A stretch of 64,000 nucleotides of DNA from Nitratiruptor sp. YY08-10 (GTDB taxonomy: Bacteria > Campylobacterota > Campylobacteria > Campylobacterales > Nitratiruptoraceae), in assembly GCF_016629565.1 (NCBI RefSeq), contig NZ_AP023057.1:62001-126000 (forward strand). The letters run 5' to 3'. Position 1 is the first letter of the stretch; the number at the start of each line of letters is the position of its first letter. Made by a program: the position numbers and the translations under genes. Of the stretch, positions 8,408 through 17,666 are shown piece by piece. The notes below the pieces were generated by a model. It saw only the letters and a program-made list of their open reading frames with translations. It was not told the origin of the DNA and searched no databases.

Positions 8408-9013
8408 ATGAGTAAAAAGGTTGAACTTTTGCAGATTGCGGCAAAACACTTTTCCAAATTTGGATATTCGGGTGTTTCGTTGGACAAGATCGCAAGAGAG
8501 GCAGGAATTACGAAACCTGCAATCTACTACCATTTTAAAAATAAAAATGAATTGTATGAAGCGGTATTGATATACCGTTTTGAAGGGCTTCTTGCTCATT
8601 TAATGACAAAAATAGAAGGTATGAAGCCTAATGAGAAATTAGTTCAATATATCGAAGGGTTTGGGGAATTCTTACAGCAATACCCATGTTTTGCCGCTGT
8701 ATTGGCTCACGAATTTGCCGATAATGGGAAGCATATGAGTGATGTTGCTGCACAATATCTTTCGAAAACTCTCAATTTGCTGACATCGATTCTCAATGAA
8801 GGAATCGAAAAAGAGGAGTTTGCGATAGAAAATCCCATGGTGGTGCAGATGATGATCGTGAGCTCGCTCATTATGCATCAAACGACCAAAGAGCTTCGTA
8901 AGCGTGTGGCAAGTTTTGTAGAAGGGTATGAGGTAATGCCTGAACCAAATATAGAGGATTTTGCAAAACTGTTAGCTAGAAAAATGATTAAACTAGTAAG
9001 GAAAGTTCCATGA
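8408..9013 (+). CDS. TetR/AcrR family transcriptional regulator
   Basis: A 201-residue repressor. The N-terminal helix-turn-helix is canonical: AAKHFSKFGYSGVSLDKIAREAG followed by KPAIYYHFKNKNELYEAV (residues about 10-47), where YYHFKNK is the family signature. The C-terminal ligand-binding domain is divergent, as usual. It is the first gene of a four-gene set, with a four-base overlap with the outer-membrane factor downstream, so it probably senses a toxic compound and controls the efflux pump and itself through the inverted repeat just upstream. Confidence 0.93.
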   Translation: MSKKVELLQIAAKHFSKFGYSGVSLDKIAREAGITKPAIYYHFKNKNELYEAVLIYRFEGLLAHLMTKIEGMKPNEKLVQYIEGFGEFLQQYPCFAAVLAHEFADNGKHMSDVAAQYLSKTLNLLTSILNEGIEKEEFAIENPMVVQMMIVSSLIMHQTTKELRKRVASFVEGYEVMPEPNIEDFAKLLARKMIKLVRKVP

Positions 9014-10281
9014 AAAAAATGTTTATCTTGTCGGTAGCTGCATTTGTCACTCTGCAGGCATCCCAGCTGCAAGAGCTTTTTAAAGCTTTAAAAACGAAGC
9101 CTGTTACTGAAGTGGACAGGATCGCCATAGATATTGCGAGACTGCAAAAGCAAAAGGTACAGGATAGTCTCTATCCGGAATTCAACCTCTTTGCCAGTTA
9201 TGAATACTACAACCGTGATACAAACTTACGGCCAGTTCCGCCTTCGGAAGCCAACAGGCGCATAGCCAAAAAAGAGCCTCTCCCCTTTGCCAAAAATATC
9301 CAGCGAATTGGTGGGACGTTTTCAATGCCCCTGTTTGTTAAAAAACTTTTTACACTCCAAAAAAAGCTCGATTTTTTGATAGAGGCTGCAAAACTCAAAA
9401 AAGATTTAGATATTTATAAAAACGAAGCGATTCTGCTTGCAAGTTATGCAAATCTAAACTATTTGAAAGATCTCAAAAGAGCGCTCAAAGCCAGAAAAGC
9501 TTCGCTTCTTAAAACCTATGAAGATGTGAAAATAAAGGTTGAAAGTGGCAGAGCCGCGCCGATTGCTTTGGACAAGATCGAGTCTGTACTTGATAGTTTA
9601 GACATTGCTTTGGAAAATGTCAAAGCAAATGAAGCCAAAGCAAAAGAAGCAATTGAAAGCCTTACCGGAGTTGCGGTATCACAGGTTGAGCCTATAGTGC
9701 AAAAAAATACAATTGAAAAAAATGAACTTTTTGTATTGAAGCTTTTTGATCAAAAGATCAAAGCACAAAGAAAAGATGTAGAAGCTAGCAAAGATGAGTT
9801 TGTTCCAAAGCTGATTTTGCAAGGAAGTTATACGAAAGACTATGCTCAGGATGATGTGATGTTCGATAAAAGTATCGATACCGATTATGGAAGTTTGGCG
9901 CTCAAGCTTATTATACCGCTTTCAAAAGCAAATCTCACGCAAATCGAAATTGCAAAATCTGCTCTTTTAAAGGAGCAAAAACAAAAAGCTCAAACAAAAC
10001 TTGAGCTTCAGGCCCAGGCAAATTCACTCCAAAAACAGCTTGCTTTCAATGAAAGAGCACAAAAACTTGCACAAAAAAAAGTCCACCATCAAGAAGAGCT
10101 TTTGCGCTATGCAAAAACGGCATATGATGTGGGAAGACTTACCCAAGAGGAGTACTTAAGATATGAAGAAGCTCTATTAGATGCTGAAGCAAATCTAGCT
10201 TCGTTCAAAGCAAAAAAATGGCAGATTGTTGGAAAACTCGCCGTACTTTACGGAAATGATTTAGAAAGGATTGTCAAATGA
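9010..10281 (+). CDS. TolC-like outer membrane efflux protein
   Basis: A 423-residue outer-membrane factor of the OEP family, forming the exit duct of a tripartite efflux pump. A short signal peptide (MKKMFILSVAAFVTLQAS) is followed by long, charged, alanine-rich amphipathic helices in two repeats, as in TolC. A family-like segment near the C-terminus is AYDVGRLTQEEYLRYEEALLDAEANL. The start overlaps the tetR stop codon and the end overlaps the adaptor gene by four bases, so translation is coupled through the operon. Confidence 0.88.
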   Translation: MKKMFILSVAAFVTLQASQLQELFKALKTKPVTEVDRIAIDIARLQKQKVQDSLYPEFNLFASYEYYNRDTNLRPVPPSEANRRIAKKEPLPFAKNIQRIGGTFSMPLFVKKLFTLQKKLDFLIEAAKLKKDLDIYKNEAILLASYANLNYLKDLKRALKARKASLLKTYEDVKIKVESGRAAPIALDKIESVLDSLDIALENVKANEAKAKEAIESLTGVAVSQVEPIVQKNTIEKNELFVLKLFDQKIKAQRKDVEASKDEFVPKLILQGSYTKDYAQDDVMFDKSIDTDYGSLALKLIIPLSKANLTQIEIAKSALLKEQKQKAQTKLELQAQANSLQKQLAFNERAQKLAQKKVHHQEELLRYAKTAYDVGRLTQEEYLRYEEALLDAEANLASFKAKKWQIVGKLAVLYGNDLERIVK

Positions 10282-11372
10282 AAAAGTGGATTAAACTCCT
10301 TATCTTCTTACTGATTGTAGTGTTACTCATTATAGGTGCTGTAAGGCTTGTGAAAAAGAGAAAAGCCCAGGAAGCCGCGATTCCTATTGCAAAAGAGTAT
10401 GCGGTATTGGTACACACACTGCAGCCAAAAACGAAGCATGTGACTCTAACAGCTGATGCGATAGCGGTAGTACAAAATGATGCAAACATAAAGATAGCTT
10501 CAAAATATTCAGGCCGAATTATTGCGTTAGCAAAAGTTGGAGCAAAGGTTAAAAAGGGGGATATTGTTGCCAGGCTTGATGATACTCCTTTGCAATCAAA
10601 ACTGACAAGTCTCAAAGCGCAAAAAGAGGCTGTAACGCAAAGCATTGCTTCTACAAAAGTGGTTTTAAGCAATCTCAAAAAGATTCATGCAAGAACCAAA
10701 AAGCTTTTAGCTGTTAAGGGTGCTTCTATTGAGCAGTATGAAAAAGAGCAAAATCAAATTAGCGCTACAAAAGCACAACTTGCAAGCCTAAGAGCGAAAT
10801 TGGCTTCTTTAAAAGAGAGTATAAAAGAGATTCAAAATGAGCGTACCTATACAACTTTACGCTCAAGCGTTGACGGTGTCGTTGCAAAACGATTTGTCAA
10901 TGAAGGGGATATGGCGATGCCAGGGAAGCCAATTATTGCAATCAATAGTCAAAAAGAGAACTACTTGGTTGTTCGAGTGCCAAAAGATATAAAAATATAT
11001 GGAGTTGTTTATAAAGGTAAAACCTATCCAGTAACTCCTCTTCAATCAACATTTAACTCTTTGGCAGAATATAAAGCCAATGTCAATGATAGCTCTTTAA
11101 TTGCGGGAGAGCGGGTTAATGTAGCAGTAGTGACTTTTCAAGGCAAAGGGGTGCTTTTACCGCATGATGCAATTTTGAATCGCAATGGTAAAAGCTATAT
11201 TCTGGTTGTAAAGGGCAATAGCGCCGAGGCAAAAGAGGTACATATCATAGAAAATGCCAATCAAGGTGTCGTTGTAAAAGAGAGTTTCAATGGCAAAAAA
11301 ATCATTGTTGCAAAACCAGATATCATGCTTAAACTCTTAAGTGGAATAAAGCTTAAAGAGATAAAAGGATAG
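10278..11372 (+). CDS. RND efflux periplasmic adaptor (membrane fusion protein)
   Basis: A 364-residue HlyD/AcrA-type adaptor linking the RND pump to the outer-membrane duct. One N-terminal membrane anchor (LLIFLLIVVLLIIGAVRLV) is followed by a split lipoyl domain (SGRIIALAKVGAKVKKGDIVARLDDTPL), an alpha-hairpin rich in lysine and alanine, the second lipoyl half (LRSSVDGVVAKRFVNEGDMA) and beta-barrel and membrane-proximal domains. The start overlaps the upstream stop codon, and the pump gene follows after three bases. The substrate cannot be told from the sequence. Confidence 0.92.
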   Translation: MKKWIKLLIFLLIVVLLIIGAVRLVKKRKAQEAAIPIAKEYAVLVHTLQPKTKHVTLTADAIAVVQNDANIKIASKYSGRIIALAKVGAKVKKGDIVARLDDTPLQSKLTSLKAQKEAVTQSIASTKVVLSNLKKIHARTKKLLAVKGASIEQYEKEQNQISATKAQLASLRAKLASLKESIKEIQNERTYTTLRSSVDGVVAKRFVNEGDMAMPGKPIIAINSQKENYLVVRVPKDIKIYGVVYKGKTYPVTPLQSTFNSLAEYKANVNDSSLIAGERVNVAVVTFQGKGVLLPHDAILNRNGKSYILVVKGNSAEAKEVHIIENANQGVVVKESFNGKKIIVAKPDIMLKLLSGIKLKEIKG

Positions 11373-11375
11373 CGT

Positions 11376-14300
11376 ATGTTTGAATATTTTTATAAACGGC
11401 CCTATCTGCTCTTTAGTTTAATTGTTGGCTTTTTTGTGATGGGGATTATTGGATTGAAAGCACTTCCAAAAAATCTTTTCCCTGATGCCAACAGACCTCA
11501 AGTCGTGGTCATTACATCAGTTCCGGGAGCAACGGCCGAGGTTGCAGCAAACACAGTAAGCAAGCCGATAGAAGAAGAGATTAGCCGAATCAGTCTCGTT
11601 CGGGATGTCAGCAGTGTGAATGTGGCAAACTTTTCCATTGTGAAGGCTGAGTTTGAGTATGAAAAGGGACTTGAAGCTGCAGCTGTGGATGTGGCAAACG
11701 CTTTATCCATTGCTAGAGGGAAACTTCCCAAAAACGCCAATCCTTCTATCTATACAGTAGGGGACTTTACGCTTCCTGTCGAAGTTGTGGCACTGAGTCC
11801 TAAAAATGGCAATATCAGCTTGGCTGAGATTCGAAAAATCGCCGAGTCGCATATCAAGCCATACCTTTTAGCCAATCCTCATATTGGAAATGTTGAGGTT
11901 TTTGGAGGATATCAAAGTGCCATCAATATCGAAGTGGATCCATTCAAAGCCAAAAAGTATGGCATTGATTTTGACGCATTGGCCAAAGCACTGTTTGCTC
12001 TCAATAAAGATATTCCAATAGGCTTTACTAAAAGCAAAGAGAGCTTTTATACCATTACCTATTATGGTGAAAAAGACAATATTGAAAAGCTCAAAAATCT
12101 TCATATCTTGCCAAATGTAAAATTGAGTGATATTGCAAAGGTATCTTGGAGCTATAAAAAGCGAACAAGCGGCTATCTTGGAAACGGTAAAAATGCGATT
12201 GCTTTGTCAATTCAGAGAGCGCCAGGCGGAAGTGTGTTGGATGTAAGTGATGCTGCAAGAGCAGAGATTGAAAAACTCAAAAAACTCTATCCGAATATCG
12301 ATTTTGAGATTGCCGATACGCAACGAACACTCATTGAAACAGCCAATGAGAATATGCTTGAAGCCTTAAGAGATGCGATTATCTACACTCTTTTGGTGCT
12401 GCTTTTCTTCCTTGGAAACTTTCGAGCGATTATTGCCGCTGGGATCTCCATCCCACTCGTTTTCTTTGGTACCATAGCCATTATCTGGCTAGGAGGTGGA
12501 GAGCTCAATATCGTTATCTATACTGCTATCATTTTGGCTCTTGGGATGCTGGTTGACGATGCTGTCGTTGTGCTAGAAAACATCGAAAGGCATCTAGAAC
12601 TCAACGAAGATATGCAAACGGCAATTGTCAACGGGACAAAAGAGGTTTTAGGACCGGTCTTTGCCGGAACTGTAGGAACTATCGCCATCATTTTCCCACT
12701 CATGTTTGTAGGTGATTTTCCAGAGCATATATTTAGGCCCCTTATTTCAACGCTTATTATTGCACTGCTTGTTAGCTACTTTTTATCCATTACCTTTATC
12801 CCACGCTTTTCAGCGGTGCTTTACAAAAATGGAACAGGCAAAACAAAAATAGAGCAGTGGTTTGAAAATGTCTATAAATATACTATCGGGCAGCTCATAG
12901 ACCCATATATCAGTGTATTGAAATTTTCCAACGGCAAATGGTGGGCGCTTAGACGGATGCTTTTAACTGCTGCTGTGGTGCTCACTTTTGTATTGAGCCT
13001 CAAAAATGTTATGCCGCTCATCGGTAAGGATGTGATGCCTCCTATGGATACGGGGATTATCAAAGCGCAAGTAGCGTTCAGTGCCAATGAGACGGTAGAT
13101 AGCGCCGAGAAAAAACTGCACAAATTTTTGGTTTGGCTTCATAAACAGCCATGGGTGAAATCTAGCTCCGTTGCCTTTGGTAGCGAGTCTGGGGTATTGA
13201 GTCTTGGAAGCGGAAATCTTCCCAGTGAAGCGACAATCACTATCAATGCAGTAGATAGATTCCACAGAAACAAAACTATTTGGCAGCTCGAAGATGAGAT
13301 CCGAGACAAAATCGCCCAACTTCCGGGTGTGAAGAAAAACGATGTTTTTGATTTTGGTGCAACTGCCCTTTCAACCATTAAAGCGCCTCTTGATATTCGT
13401 ATAAAAGCTGCCGATTACGAGAAGCTGCCAGATAAGGCGAAAGAGATTATCGATGCGATACGAAATGTAAAAGGGCTCACTTCTATTAGCCAAAGCTGGG
13501 ATAAAGATTTTCAAGAGGTGGTTATCAACATCGATAAAAATAGAGCGCTCTCTTATGGGATGACGCCGTATCAAATCGCTATGCAGATTCCACTCAAAGG
13601 GCAAGTCGTCTCATTGGCTGCCGATATGGCTACGATGAATACGCAGTTTGTGAGAATGTATCTCAAAGGCAAGTTCAATGAAAATATCCAAAACCTCAGG
13701 CTTTTGCCAATCAAAACAAAATTTGGCGAAATTCCTTTAAGCGAATTTGCAAAAATCTCTTATCAATTAACTCCTGCAAAAATTGAAAGAGATAAACTAC
13801 TCTATAGCATTGATGTGAATGGCTATCGAGCAAAAAGACCGGTTACACACATCACAGATGATGCGAATAAAGCGTTGCAAAAAGTGGATACAACCGGCTT
13901 TGTCGTAACGCAAGAAGGAGATATCGCTCAGCTGCATGACAGCTTTAAGCGAATGATCAAGGCGATTGCTATCGGTGTTATCATTCTTATTATGACGCTT
14001 ACAGCTATCTATGAGTCTGTAAGACTGGCAATCATTATGATTTTGGTGTTGCCACTCTCTATGATAGGGGCTGCATGGGGAATGCTTGTTTTCCACAAAC
14101 CGAGCTGTATGCCAAGTATGGTAGGGTTGCTGCTTCTGTTTGGTATCATCATCAAAAATGCGGTACTGCTCATTGACTTTTACAAAGAGTATGAAAAAGA
14201 AGGCAAAAGCCCATTTGAAGCGGCGATTGAGAGTGTTAAGGTGCGATTTCGCCCTGTTATGATGACAGCATTTGGAACGATTGCCGGGATGATTCCAATC

Positions 14301-14468
14301 GCTTTAGAGCAAGCGGTAGGGTTAGAGCGACTCAGTCCACTTGCAGATGTGGCAATCGGCGGGCTTTTGGTAGGAACGCTTTTGACACTTATTTATGTAC
14401 CAATGTATGCATATATCACAGATCCTAGAAATAAAAAGACAAATCCGATAGAAAAAATTACTGAATAA
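11376..14468 (+). CDS. RND family efflux transporter (AcrB/HAE1-like inner membrane pump)
   Basis: A 1030-residue proton-driven pump of the resistance-nodulation-division family. It has the expected 12-TM plan with two large periplasmic loops. Landmarks include the N-terminal ALPKNLFPDANRPQVVV, the double aspartate of the proton relay in TM4 (LGMLVDDAVVVLENI), FAGTVGTIAIIFPLMFVG and the C-terminal repeat GIIIKNAVLLIDFY. It belongs to the hydrophobe/amphiphile-type RND group more than to the heavy-metal CzcA group, as far as the TM4 motif shows. It is the fourth gene of the tetR operon, and a small AhpD-like gene follows after nine bases with a good ribosome site (AAGGAGAAAAG). Confidence 0.95.
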   Translation: MFEYFYKRPYLLFSLIVGFFVMGIIGLKALPKNLFPDANRPQVVVITSVPGATAEVAANTVSKPIEEEISRISLVRDVSSVNVANFSIVKAEFEYEKGLEAAAVDVANALSIARGKLPKNANPSIYTVGDFTLPVEVVALSPKNGNISLAEIRKIAESHIKPYLLANPHIGNVEVFGGYQSAINIEVDPFKAKKYGIDFDALAKALFALNKDIPIGFTKSKESFYTITYYGEKDNIEKLKNLHILPNVKLSDIAKVSWSYKKRTSGYLGNGKNAIALSIQRAPGGSVLDVSDAARAEIEKLKKLYPNIDFEIADTQRTLIETANENMLEALRDAIIYTLLVLLFFLGNFRAIIAAGISIPLVFFGTIAIIWLGGGELNIVIYTAIILALGMLVDDAVVVLENIERHLELNEDMQTAIVNGTKEVLGPVFAGTVGTIAIIFPLMFVGDFPEHIFRPLISTLIIALLVSYFLSITFIPRFSAVLYKNGTGKTKIEQWFENVYKYTIGQLIDPYISVLKFSNGKWWALRRMLLTAAVVLTFVLSLKNVMPLIGKDVMPPMDTGIIKAQVAFSANETVDSAEKKLHKFLVWLHKQPWVKSSSVAFGSESGVLSLGSGNLPSEATITINAVDRFHRNKTIWQLEDEIRDKIAQLPGVKKNDVFDFGATALSTIKAPLDIRIKAADYEKLPDKAKEIIDAIRNVKGLTSISQSWDKDFQEVVINIDKNRALSYGMTPYQIAMQIPLKGQVVSLAADMATMNTQFVRMYLKGKFNENIQNLRLLPIKTKFGEIPLSEFAKISYQLTPAKIERDKLLYSIDVNGYRAKRPVTHITDDANKALQKVDTTGFVVTQEGDIAQLHDSFKRMIKAIAIGVIILIMTLTAIYESVRLAIIMILVLPLSMIGAAWGMLVFHKPSCMPSMVGLLLLFGIIIKNAVLLIDFYKEYEKEGKSPFEAAIESVKVRFRPVMMTAFGTIAGMIPIALEQAVGLERLSPLADVAIGGLLVGTLLTLIYVPMYAYITDPRNKKTNPIEKITE

Positions 14469-14477
14469 GGAGAAAAG

Positions 14478-14840
14478 ATGCAAACACCAACACCAGAGCA
14501 AGTGATGAATATGATGAAAGATCGATTCGGATCTTTGCCAAAATCGATTGAAGAGGCAAGTAAAGTTGATCCAAGTTTGATTGTAGAGCAAGCCATCAGC
14601 TCAAAGCTTAGCATGCAAAGCGAAAAAAATGCTCTTGATCCAAAAACAAGCACATTAGTGTTTTTAGCCGCTGCTTTGGCTTTGGGCAATGAAGAGTGTG
14701 TGGAACTCAATACAAAAGCTGCCAAAAAAATGGGAGCAAGCAATGAAGAGATTCTTTCAGTCATTCGTATAGTGCGCCATGCAGCCGCAAGCAGTGTGGT
14801 AGGAGTGGCTGAAGCGGCACTAAAAAATCTACAAGAGTAA
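14478..14840 (+). CDS. Carboxymuconolactone decarboxylase / AhpD-like protein
   Basis: A 120-residue single-domain protein of the CMD/AhpD fold, a small helical family of peroxidase and decarboxylase relatives. The core segment reads FLAAALALGNEECVELNTKAAKKMGAS, followed by NEEILSVIRIVRHAAASS. Active AhpD enzymes carry a CxxC pair and a following histidine; here only one cysteine (in EECVEL) is present, so the classical disulfide peroxidase mechanism is unlikely. It follows the RND pump by nine bases and precedes the ccdA-like gene by two, linking the efflux operon with the redox genes downstream. Confidence 0.8.
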   Translation: MQTPTPEQVMNMMKDRFGSLPKSIEEASKVDPSLIVEQAISSKLSMQSEKNALDPKTSTLVFLAAALALGNEECVELNTKAAKKMGASNEEILSVIRIVRHAAASSVVGVAEAALKNLQE

Positions 14841-14842
14841 AG

Positions 14843-15544
14843 ATGCCTCATTGGCTGGATAGCCTTTTGGCATCGCACTCTTTTTTGGCATTTTTCGGAG
14901 CGTTTGCTGCGGGAAGCCTGAGTGCAGCGGCTCCATGCTCACTCATTTCCGTCCCTTTGCTGGTTGGAACCGTTTTAGCGCTTAATAAAGATTTATCAGG
15001 TCGTAAAAAGATCCTCTTTACCTATCTTTTTTCTCTCTTTTTTGCTTTGGGAGTTGTTGTTAGTTTTTCCATTTTAGCCTTTTTGGTTGCCAAATTTGGC
15101 TATTTTTTCTCAATTGCTCCTATGTGGGCATATTGTATTGCAGGAGGAGTGAGCATATTGATTGGGCTGTATGCATGGGGTCTTTTTGGTGAGATTGAAA
15201 AAAACAAAATAATCGAAAAGCTTGTTGGATTCCGCCTTTTTGGAGGTTTTTTGATAGGTATTGTTTTTGGACTCATAAGCACCCCTTGCGCATCGGCTCC
15301 TTTGGTAGCAATTATCACTTTGGCGGCAAACAGCCACTATGTGTATGCATATATGCTTGTTTTTAGTTTTGCTCTTGGGCATTCACTGCTGCTTCTAATT
15401 GCAGGAGTTTCAGTGGGATTTGCACAAAGAGTTGTCTCAAACAAAACAGTAGCAAAGCTCTCTACTCTTTTGAATAAAAGTTTTGCTCTTGTTTTGATTG
15501 GGTTTGGATGCTATTTTTTCTATAGAGGTTTTCAGCAATTATGA
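14843..15544 (+). CDS. CcdA-like thiol-disulfide transmembrane transporter
   Basis: A 233-residue inner-membrane protein of the CcdA/DsbD-beta family with about six transmembrane segments. Two cysteines lie in the expected membrane positions of the two half repeats: AAAPCSLISVPLL early on and STPCASAPLVA in the middle. Such proteins carry reducing equivalents from cytoplasmic thioredoxin to periplasmic thiol proteins. It starts two bases after the AhpD-like gene, and a secreted thioredoxin-like gene follows ten bases downstream, a natural acceptor. Confidence 0.87.
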   Translation: MPHWLDSLLASHSFLAFFGAFAAGSLSAAAPCSLISVPLLVGTVLALNKDLSGRKKILFTYLFSLFFALGVVVSFSILAFLVAKFGYFFSIAPMWAYCIAGGVSILIGLYAWGLFGEIEKNKIIEKLVGFRLFGGFLIGIVFGLISTPCASAPLVAIITLAANSHYVYAYMLVFSFALGHSLLLLIAGVSVGFAQRVVSNKTVAKLSTLLNKSFALVLIGFGCYFFYRGFQQL

Positions 15545-15554
15545 AAGGGTAATA

Positions 15555-15908
15555 ATGAAACAGCTACTGTTTGTGCTTATACTATCACTTTTTGCAGATG
15601 CAAAAATGCTTCCATCTACGCCTTTTAATGAAATTCAAAAAGCGATTGCTTCTGGAAAACGGGTTTTGGTTGAAGTTGGATCAGACCACTGCTTGAGTTG
15701 TCAAAAAATGGGAAAGCTGCTTTATACCATTAAGCAAGAGCATCCAAATTTTCAAATATTTTTTTTAAATATCGAACAAAATCGAGATGCAGCAAAAAAG
15801 TTGCAAATTATGCTTATTCCAACACAGATTTTGTACGAAAAGAAAAAAGAGGTCTATCGCCATATCGGAGTGCTTTCCAAAAAAGAGGTTATAGAACTTT
15901 TGAAATAA
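15555..15908 (+). CDS. Periplasmic thioredoxin-like protein
   Basis: A 117-residue thioredoxin-fold protein with an N-terminal signal peptide (MKQLLFVLILSLFADAKM) and a CLSC active site in VEVGSDHCLSCQKMGKLL, plus the cis-proline region MLIPTQILY. I place the start at 15555, where ATG follows AAAGGGTAAT; the frame opens earlier, but that would bury the signal peptide. With the CcdA-like gene immediately upstream it forms a plausible export pair for reductant. Cytochrome c maturation, disulfide repair or service to the neighbouring membrane proteins are all possible. Confidence 0.85.
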   Translation: MKQLLFVLILSLFADAKMLPSTPFNEIQKAIASGKRVLVEVGSDHCLSCQKMGKLLYTIKQEHPNFQIFFLNIEQNRDAAKKLQIMLIPTQILYEKKKEVYRHIGVLSKKEVIELLK

Positions 15909-15926
15909 TAGCTTAGAAGATTATGC

Positions 15927-16169
15927 ATGCGATCGAAAAAAAGAATATGTCAACAAAATGATGAAAAAGGAAAAAACACTAATCTCCACTCCAGAGGTAT
16001 AGCAGCATTAGCTGCAGCTTTTGGTGTAGTGGCATTTTGGAGAGGAAGCTGGATGCTTATGGATAAGTATCTTTTTCCAAATAACGATCTGTTGAGTGCT
16101 CTTGTAAGTATTGTAGGCGGTATTGGAATCATTTTGTTTTTAAGTTACGAATTTGAGGATCTTTTTTGA
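15927..16169 (+). CDS. Small two-helix membrane protein
   Basis: An 80-residue protein with a basic, soluble N-terminal ~22 residues and two hydrophobic segments (GIAALAAAFGVVAFWRGSW and LLSALVSIVGGIGIILFLSY) joined by a short loop containing the motif MLMDKYLFPNN. Small membrane proteins with a W-x3-D-xYLFP pattern occur in several bacteria, but I know of no function. It sits between the thioredoxin-like gene and the ferredoxin-reductase gene, in the same direction, with short gaps. The start is uncertain because the ribosome site is weak. Confidence 0.6.
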   Translation: MRSKKRICQQNDEKGKNTNLHSRGIAALAAAFGVVAFWRGSWMLMDKYLFPNNDLLSALVSIVGGIGIILFLSYEFEDLF

Positions 16170-16205
16170 AAAGAGAAGATATGAAAACAAACAAAGGAGT
16201 CAAAG

Positions 16206-17252
16206 ATGCCAGATCCAAGATTTTTAAAACCGTGGCATGGAATACCAAGAGAAGAGATAGATTGGCATCCCACTGTCGATCATGACAGATGTATAGGGTG
16301 TGCAACATGTGTGACAGGATGCAACAGGCTTGTGTATAGATATGATTTTGAAAACGAAAAATCGATTGTCTATGATCCGTTGAACTGTCTTGTAGGATGT
16401 ACCACCTGCCATAATACTTGCCCGGTAGATGCCATATCTTTTCCGCCATTTGATGTCGTTTTAGATCTTGAAAAAAGAGTCGATGAGCATCATGCAGTTG
16501 AAGATGATCTATTTACTCGAAGAGATATTTTGGAATACAAAGATGCTAAACCTGCGCCAAAAGAGCAAGCAAAAATTGTTGATAAAGAGATCAGAGGTGA
16601 TGTGACAATTTTAAGATGTGATCTTGGAAATGTGCAAAATATACGAGCCGGGCGTTATATAGAGCTTGAAATTCCGGGTAAGAATTGGCTTGGAAGGAGC
16701 TATTCTGTTGCAAATGTTCCTTTCTCTGACGGATATGTCGAGTTTCATATCAAAAAGGTTCCAGGAGGAAGATTTAGCGAATATGCCTATAATGACTTGA
16801 AAAGAGAGGAATCCCTCATTGCAAAAGGGCCGTACGGAAAGTTTGTGTGTGATTCGCAAAACAGACTCTATTTCGTGGCTCTTGGTGTAGGGCTTGCACC
16901 GCTTATCGGAATGATACGGGAGGTACTTTTAAAAGATCAAGATAGAGATATCAAACTGTTTTGGGGAGTAAGCCGATCAAAAGATTTCTACTATTTGGAT
17001 GAGATTAACGAGCTTGCCCAAACATATAAAAATTTCAAACCCATTTTGGTGGCGAAAGAGTATGATGTTGCATTTAAACTGCCAAAACATGGACAGTTTT
17101 TCAAAAAAAGAGCACTGGAGGCTTTTTTAGAAGAGATTTTTGATACCGATAGGGACTACTATATAGCAGGACCTTTTGGAGCATTGAATACGTTTAAAAA
17201 AGTGCTTATGAAAAACGGAGTGGACGAGAGTAAAATACATACAGAGATATAG
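16206..17252 (+). CDS. Ferredoxin-FNR fusion oxidoreductase
   Basis: A 348-residue cytoplasmic electron-transfer protein. The N-terminus holds two [4Fe-4S] sites: C29, C32, C35, C39 in CIGCATCVTGC, and C61, C65, C68, C72 in CLVGCTTCHNTCP. After a linker (about 85-125) comes a ferredoxin-NADP reductase-type module with the flavin motif RSYS (164-167), PGGRFSEY, GPYGKF and the nucleotide site ALGVGLAPLIGMI. It would pass electrons between NAD(P)H, flavin and iron-sulfur clusters. The two halves of a split permease start one base after its stop codon, an association that suggests electron supply to a membrane process. The start follows AAAGGAGTCAAAG. Confidence 0.9.
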   Translation: MPDPRFLKPWHGIPREEIDWHPTVDHDRCIGCATCVTGCNRLVYRYDFENEKSIVYDPLNCLVGCTTCHNTCPVDAISFPPFDVVLDLEKRVDEHHAVEDDLFTRRDILEYKDAKPAPKEQAKIVDKEIRGDVTILRCDLGNVQNIRAGRYIELEIPGKNWLGRSYSVANVPFSDGYVEFHIKKVPGGRFSEYAYNDLKREESLIAKGPYGKFVCDSQNRLYFVALGVGLAPLIGMIREVLLKDQDRDIKLFWGVSRSKDFYYLDEINELAQTYKNFKPILVAKEYDVAFKLPKHGQFFKKRALEAFLEEIFDTDRDYYIAGPFGALNTFKKVLMKNGVDESKIHTEI

Positions 17253-17666
17253 ATGAAAAGAGCACTCTCTCAATCTTTGAAAAGTTTTTTCAAGATATTA
17301 CCGATGTTAATAGGTGTTATCGGAGTTGTCGGCATTTTCAAAGTTTTCATCACTCCCGATCTGCTTGCATCTTTGTTTACCGAAAAACCGTTTTATGATA
17401 CCTTCATAGGCCTTTTTGCCGGAGCCATTGCCGTTGGGCAGGCAATTATAAGTTATATATTAGGTGGGGAACTTTTAGAAAGCGGTGTGTCGATATATGG
17501 AGTGACGGCGTTTATTTTGGCTTGGGTTACTCTTGGAATCGTGCAGCTGCCGCTGGAAGCAAGTGTGCTTGGTATTCGATTTACCATTCTTAGAAATATT
17601 TTGGCTTTTGTTTTTACTTTTTTGGTTACCATCGCTACCGTTTGGACGCTGGAGCTTTTGGGATGA
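17253..17666 (+). CDS. Split permease, N-terminal half (DUF318/ArsP-like)
   Basis: A 137-residue membrane protein with about four hydrophobic segments. It resembles the first half of DUF318/ArsP-type permeases: a long N-terminal helix PMLIGVIGVVGIFKVFI, then GAIAVGQAIISYILGGELL (about 57-75) at the place where the family normally has a proline/cysteine-rich PxCSC motif, then ILAWVTLGIVQLPLEA. The family cysteines are missing. It begins right after the ferredoxin-reductase stop codon, and its own stop overlaps the start of the second half (ATGA), so the two proteins are surely made together. Family assignment is by pattern and moderate. Confidence 0.65.
   Translation: MKRALSQSLKSFFKILPMLIGVIGVVGIFKVFITPDLLASLFTEKPFYDTFIGLFAGAIAVGQAIISYILGGELLESGVSIYGVTAFILAWVTLGIVQLPLEASVLGIRFTILRNILAFVFTFLVTIATVWTLELLG

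Noticed and set aside
10274-10678. 134-codon minus-strand frame opposite the efflux adaptor
   Set aside because: The plus strand encodes a clear membrane fusion protein here; the reverse frame has no domain and no neighbours on its strand.
12963-13319. 118-codon minus-strand frame inside the RND pump
   Set aside because: Shadow of the coding strand; no start signal and no family.
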